A DNA stretch of 64,000 nucleotides from positions 52,846 through 116,845 of the forward strand of contig PLOR01000042.1 in NCBI GenBank assembly GCA_003142185.1, written 5' to 3'. Both the position numbers and the translations under genes were made by a program. The notes under the pieces are model-generated. The model did not search any database. It had not been told where the DNA came from and was given only the letters and a program-made list of their open reading frames with translations. This stretch comes from Bryobacterales bacterium. GTDB lineage: Bacteria; Acidobacteriota; Terriglobia; Bryobacterales; Bryobacteraceae. Below are positions 61,017 to 64,000 of the stretch, piece after piece; position 1 is the stretch's first letter; every line of letters starts with the position of its first letter.

Positions 61017-62150
61017 TCACTCGTTGACGTGTACCACCTGCGCCGGTGCGAAGCCGTTGAACCAGGTTGACGAGGCGTTGCTGTACGCGCCGATTCGCTC
61101 GGAGTAGACCAGGTCGTCGATCTCCAGGTTCGGCAGTTCCTCGGACTGCGTAATGATGTCCATGCCGTCGCAGGTTTGGCCGAACACCGTCGACAGTTCA
61201 TTCTCGCCGCTCCTGAAGGCGTGGAGACGGTACTGGCAGTGGTCGAACACGATGCCGGAGTACGTGTGGTACACGCTGTCGTCGATGTAGTAGCACGTCT
61301 TGCCATCGCGAAACGCTTTGCCGATGATCCGTGCGATCGCCGTGGCGGCGGTAGCCACCAGGTACCGGCCCGGCTCCGCCAGGATCTCCATGTCCTTCGA
61401 GAACAGCCGGTCGATCTCGGCGTTGATCTTGCGGGCCAGCGGCCGCAACGGCTTTACGCGATCGTCATAGGGGACCGGGAATCCGCCGCCGATATCCAGG
61501 ATCTTGATCTCATGGCCGCGGGTGAGAGCCTCCTGCCGCACCGCCGCCGCGATGTTCAGGGCCTGCACAAAGTTGTCGAAGTTGGTGCACTGGCTCCCCA
61601 CGTGAAAGCTCAGCCCTTCCACCACCAGGCCGGCGCGGAAAGCCTCGACGATCAGGTCGACGGCAACGCCAGAGTCGCAGCCGAACTTCGACGACAACTC
61701 CACCATCGAGCCGGTATTGGGCACGCGCAGCCGCAGCACCAGGCCGGCGTGCGGAGCGTAACGCTGGATCTTGCGCAACTCCTCGAGGTTATCGTAAGTC
61801 AGCAGAGGCTTGTACTGGTCCAGTGCCTGCAGCGTTTCTTTCGGCTTGATGGGGTTGGCGTAGATAATCTTGTCCCAGATGAAATCCTGCCGTTCCTTCG
61901 CCGGCAGGCGCTCGATGTTCTTGTGCACCAGCAGGAACTCAGGCAGCGACGCTACGTCGAAACTGGCGCCGGCCTTATACAGCGTGCGCACGATTTCCGG
62001 CGCCGGGTTGGCCTTTACGGCGTAGTAGGCCTGCACCCTCGGCAGATGCCGCCTGAAGTTCGCATAGTTGCGGCGGATCACCTCGTGGTCGATCACCACC
62101 ACCGGCGTCCCGTGCTTGCGCGCGACGGCGAGAAGTTCCTTCTTAGTCAC
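61017..62150 (-). CDS. Ornithine/lysine decarboxylase-type PLP enzyme (fold III)
   Basis: The 377-residue enzyme has the fold III decarboxylase pattern: PLP-Lys in YYAVKANPAPEIV (about residue 42), FHVGSQCTNF, LDIGGGFPVPY, LAEPGRYLVA, and the C-terminal catalytic Cys-Asp in GQTCDGMDII, ending STWFNGF. It decarboxylates ornithine, lysine or a related amino acid to give putrescine or cadaverine. The start is GTG, two bases after the stop of the deoxyhypusine-synthase-like gene, so the two are coupled. The substrate cannot be fixed from the sequence. Confidence 0.88.
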   Translation of the reverse strand: MTKKELLAVARKHGTPVVVIDHEVIRRNYANFRRHLPRVQAYYAVKANPAPEIVRTLYKAGASFDVASLPEFLLVHKNIERLPAKERQDFIWDKIIYANPIKPKETLQALDQYKPLLTYDNLEELRKIQRYAPHAGLVLRLRVPNTGSMVELSSKFGCDSGVAVDLIVEAFRAGLVVEGLSFHVGSQCTNFDNFVQALNIAAAVRQEALTRGHEIKILDIGGGFPVPYDDRVKPLRPLARKINAEIDRLFSKDMEILAEPGRYLVATAATAIARIIGKAFRDGKTCYYIDDSVYHTYSGIVFDHCQYRLHAFRSGENELSTVFGQTCDGMDIITQSEELPNLEIDDLVYSERIGAYSNASSTWFNGFAPAQVVHVNE

Positions 62151-62152
62151 GA

Positions 62153-63373
62153 TCAGTCCAGCACCGGGTCCGATCCGTCGAGCATCTTCACTTTGTTGTG
62201 GGCGAAGTATTCCCGCGTCAGCGCCTGCATCATCTTGCCGCGCTGATCGTAAAGGCGGCGCGATTTGCGGGGCTTGTGGCGCGAGAGCGCGTAGTGCGTG
62301 AGGAGCGGCATGGCGATGGTGGTGTCGGTGTAGCACACCACCGCGTCGGGCAGGCGGTCGGGGTCCACTTTTCCCCAACTCACGGCTTCGCTGGGCGTGG
62401 CGCCGCTCAGGCCGCCGGTATCCGGGCGAGCGTCGGTCACCTGGAGGAAAAAGTCCTGGCCGAATTCCTTGATGCGCAGCACTTCCTGGATCTGCGGCTC
62501 GGTTTGCAGAGTGAAGTTCTTGGGACTGCCACCGCCCCACAGCACCACGCCGCTCCTGCCGCCCGACCGCTTGGCAGCCAGCACGAAGGCGGTGGTCTCA
62601 TTGACGTCGATGGAGGGGTTCAGGCGCAGCTTGTTGCCGCGCAATTCCACACCGGCGACGTTCATGCCGATGGTGGAATCGCCCGGCGACGACGTGTAGC
62701 ACGGTACGCCCGCGCGATAAGCCGCGGCGAGCACCGAGACATCCTTCAGTCCCGCCTTGCGTTCCCACTCGGCGGCATACTTCCCCAGCAGGTAATGCAG
62801 TTCGGCGGTGCCCATCTCCTTCTGAAATTCCGGCTGCACCAGAATGTCGCGCAGAATCTCGTCGGTGGCCATCAGGCAGTCGCTGTAGCCCAGCAGCACG
62901 TCGTAAACGCGCACGATATCGTTGTCGCGCAGTTCGGTGTCGTTCATGCGGAAATCGCCGGTGCGCACCGGATAGTTCAGCGCGAAGTGCATGTCATGGT
63001 AAAGATTGGCGCCGGTCGAGACGATCCAATCCACGAATCCCGCCTTAATCAGCGGAACGATCGACGAGCAACCCAGTCCGGCCGGCGTGAGGGCGCCCGA
63101 GAGACTCATGCCGATGGTCACGTCCGGCTCCAGCATTTTCTCCGTGAAGAGCTGGCAGGCTTCGCGAAGACGCGCGCCATTGTACGCCAGGAAGGCGCTG
63201 TCGATGAGGTCGGCGAGTTTCTCCCGGCCAGTCACGTTCTTGGGCTGAATGCGTTTGCCGGAGAGAAACTTCTCCCGGTTGGGGCAAGCTTTCTTCTTCA
63301 ACCATTCCGGCATTTCGGACAGGTCTTTGCGATAGCGGTCGTGTGACGGATGAGTGACGTGTTTTTTGGCCAT
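62153..63373 (-). CDS. Deoxyhypusine-synthase-like protein
   Basis: The 406-residue protein is a deoxyhypusine synthase homologue: [46 protein letters not shown] and the catalytic-Lys motif [10 protein letters not shown]. Eukaryotic enzymes modify eIF5A using spermidine and NAD. Bacteria have no eIF5A, and bacterial homologues have been linked to polyamine synthesis such as homospermidine. The partner genes (a decarboxylase and agmatine deiminase) support a polyamine role. A TAGAAT hexamer lies 17 bases upstream of the ATG. Confidence 0.88.
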   Translation of the reverse strand: MAKKHVTHPSHDRYRKDLSEMPEWLKKKACPNREKFLSGKRIQPKNVTGREKLADLIDSAFLAYNGARLREACQLFTEKMLEPDVTIGMSLSGALTPAGLGCSSIVPLIKAGFVDWIVSTGANLYHDMHFALNYPVRTGDFRMNDTELRDNDIVRVYDVLLGYSDCLMATDEILRDILVQPEFQKEMGTAELHYLLGKYAAEWERKAGLKDVSVLAAAYRAGVPCYTSSPGDSTIGMNVAGVELRGNKLRLNPSIDVNETTAFVLAAKRSGGRSGVVLWGGGSPKNFTLQTEPQIQEVLRIKEFGQDFFLQVTDARPDTGGLSGATPSEAVSWGKVDPDRLPDAVVCYTDTTIAMPLLTHYALSRHKPRKSRRLYDQRGKMMQALTREYFAHNKVKMLDGSDPVLD

Positions 63374-63449
63374 GATGTGGGTTCCCCACGATTCTACCAG
63401 CCTTGCGAGAAATGGACACGTCCGGCGCTTCCGATTATCCTCGACTCAT

Positions 63450-64000
63450 ATGACCAAATCGCGCCCGCCGGCAGCCAAGAGTCCCGCCTCTCTCGGTTTC
63501 TCGATGCCCGCCGAGTGGGAGACGCACGAAGGTACGTGGCTGGCGTGGCCGCACCATCCCACCGATTGGCCCGGCAAACTCAACACCATCCGCTGGGTCT
63601 ATGCCGAGATTGTGAGGAAAATCGCAGCCGGCGAAACGGTCCGCCTGCTGGTCCGATCAAAGGATGAAGCGAAGAGCGCCGCGCGCTATATGGAGCGCGC
63701 CGGCGCGGATATCGGGGCCGTCGAGTTCATCGTCTACCCGACCAACCGCGGCTGGATGCGCGACAGCGGTCCGCTGTCCGTCCGCCGGTCGATAGGCCGC
63801 AGGCTCGAAACCGCCATCGTGCAGTTCCACTTCAGCGCCTGGGCCAAATATGACGACTGGCAGAAGGACCGCCGCGTGCCCGAGATGGCGGCCAGGCGCC
63901 TCGGCAAGCGGCTCTTCGACGCGCCGATTATCCTCGAAGGCGGCGGGATCGAGGTCAACGGCCGAGGGACGCTGATCACCACCGAGGAATGCTATCTCGA
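63450..64000 (+). CDS. aguA: Agmatine deiminase, 3' end outside window
   Basis: The first 183 codons are present. They match agmatine deiminase: FSMPAEWETHEGTWLAWPHH, the substrate-site NRGWMRDSGPL, AWAKYDDWQKD and LEGGGIEVNGRG. The enzyme converts agmatine to N-carbamoylputrescine. The catalytic Cys lies beyond the window. It is divergent from the deoxyhypusine-synthase-like gene with 76 bases between starts, and so probably shares control with it. Confidence 0.92.
   Translation, partial: MTKSRPPAAKSPASLGFSMPAEWETHEGTWLAWPHHPTDWPGKLNTIRWVYAEIVRKIAAGETVRLLVRSKDEAKSAARYMERAGADIGAVEFIVYPTNRGWMRDSGPLSVRRSIGRRLETAIVQFHFSAWAKYDDWQKDRRVPEMAARRLGKRLFDAPIILEGGGIEVNGRGTLITTEECYL

Noticed and set aside
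1..64000. rRNA, tRNA and known riboswitches
   Set aside because: No tRNA arm pattern with CCA-type acceptor or rRNA conserved block was seen; a covariance-model search (for example tRNA and riboswitch models) would be needed to be certain.

Overview
The window looks like a chromosomal segment from an Acidobacteriota genome of the Bryobacterales/Solibacter type. The reasons are high GC content, three secreted proteins with the TIGR03437 C-terminal domain (known mainly from Solibacter-like genomes), a VWFA-related protein of the acidobacterial TIGR03436 type, a PEP-CTERM choice-of-anchor-A protein, and many short palindromic repeats between genes. No rRNA, tRNA, CRISPR array, integrase or insertion-sequence transposase was recognised.

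Layout. 1-2110: end of a secreted TIGR03437 protein and repeats. 2168-7151 (-): a small unknown gene and a histidine-utilisation run hutU-ftcD-hutI with no hutH. 7524-9491: a secreted seven-repeat FG-GAP propeller protein. 9671-12366: LacI regulator and a fucose-1-phosphate guanylyltransferase-like protein. 12408-15332: PEP-CTERM protein, small IPT protein, TPR protein. 15738-16693: VapBC module and a small partner. 16716-19624 (-): membrane MutS-like ATPase coupled to queG. 19936-24874: lone nuoA, TIGR03437 protein, membrane spermidine-synthase-like protein. 25002-25958: PilZ and degenerate receiver. 26470-30793: flavin reductase, HU, S2P protease, two glycosyltransferases and prepilin peptidase. 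30898-34127: a tyrosine phenol-lyase-like enzyme, a Dabb protein and a Lys/Ala-rich basic protein. 34128-41217 (-): class I fumarase and a sulfate uptake operon (porin-sbp-cysT-cysW-cysA). 41495-48263: serine hydrolase, DUF1697, glycoside hydrolase, VWA protein, Rieske protein, MutM and an outer-membrane protein. 48337-51639 (-): C4 zinc-ribbon protein, MurJ and a PfkB kinase. 51735-52489 (-): HicAB-like module whose toxin gene is frameshifted. 52722-55466: hemB and a PAS histidine kinase/NarL regulator pair. 55509-60880: methyltransferase, small unknown gene, aminotransferase, PilZ and GH31 glycosidase. 61017-64000: polyamine genes (ornithine-decarboxylase-like, deoxyhypusine-synthase-like, agmatine deiminase).

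Five interspersed repeat families explain most gaps. A: 118-203 bp elements ending in ACGTGGCGCACGCACTCG (4 copies). B: GGTAACGCCGGCGGTC hairpins (4). C: about 280 bp elements (3). D: hairpins built from 10-base ATCTGTGTT-type units (4). E: short GGCAGG..CCTGCC-type hairpins (7 or more). Several lie inside operons and two supply the stop codon of a gene.

Many genes lack a Shine-Dalgarno sequence and instead carry a GGTAnnAT or TATAAT-like hexamer 5-17 bases before the start codon. This suggests very short-leader or leaderless transcripts. The observations most worth checking are the polyamine cluster, the tyrosine phenol-lyase-like enzyme that lacks a conserved cofactor-binding arginine, the palindrome next to a near-consensus promoter of the porin/sulfate operon, the broken HicA-like gene, and the composite repeats.
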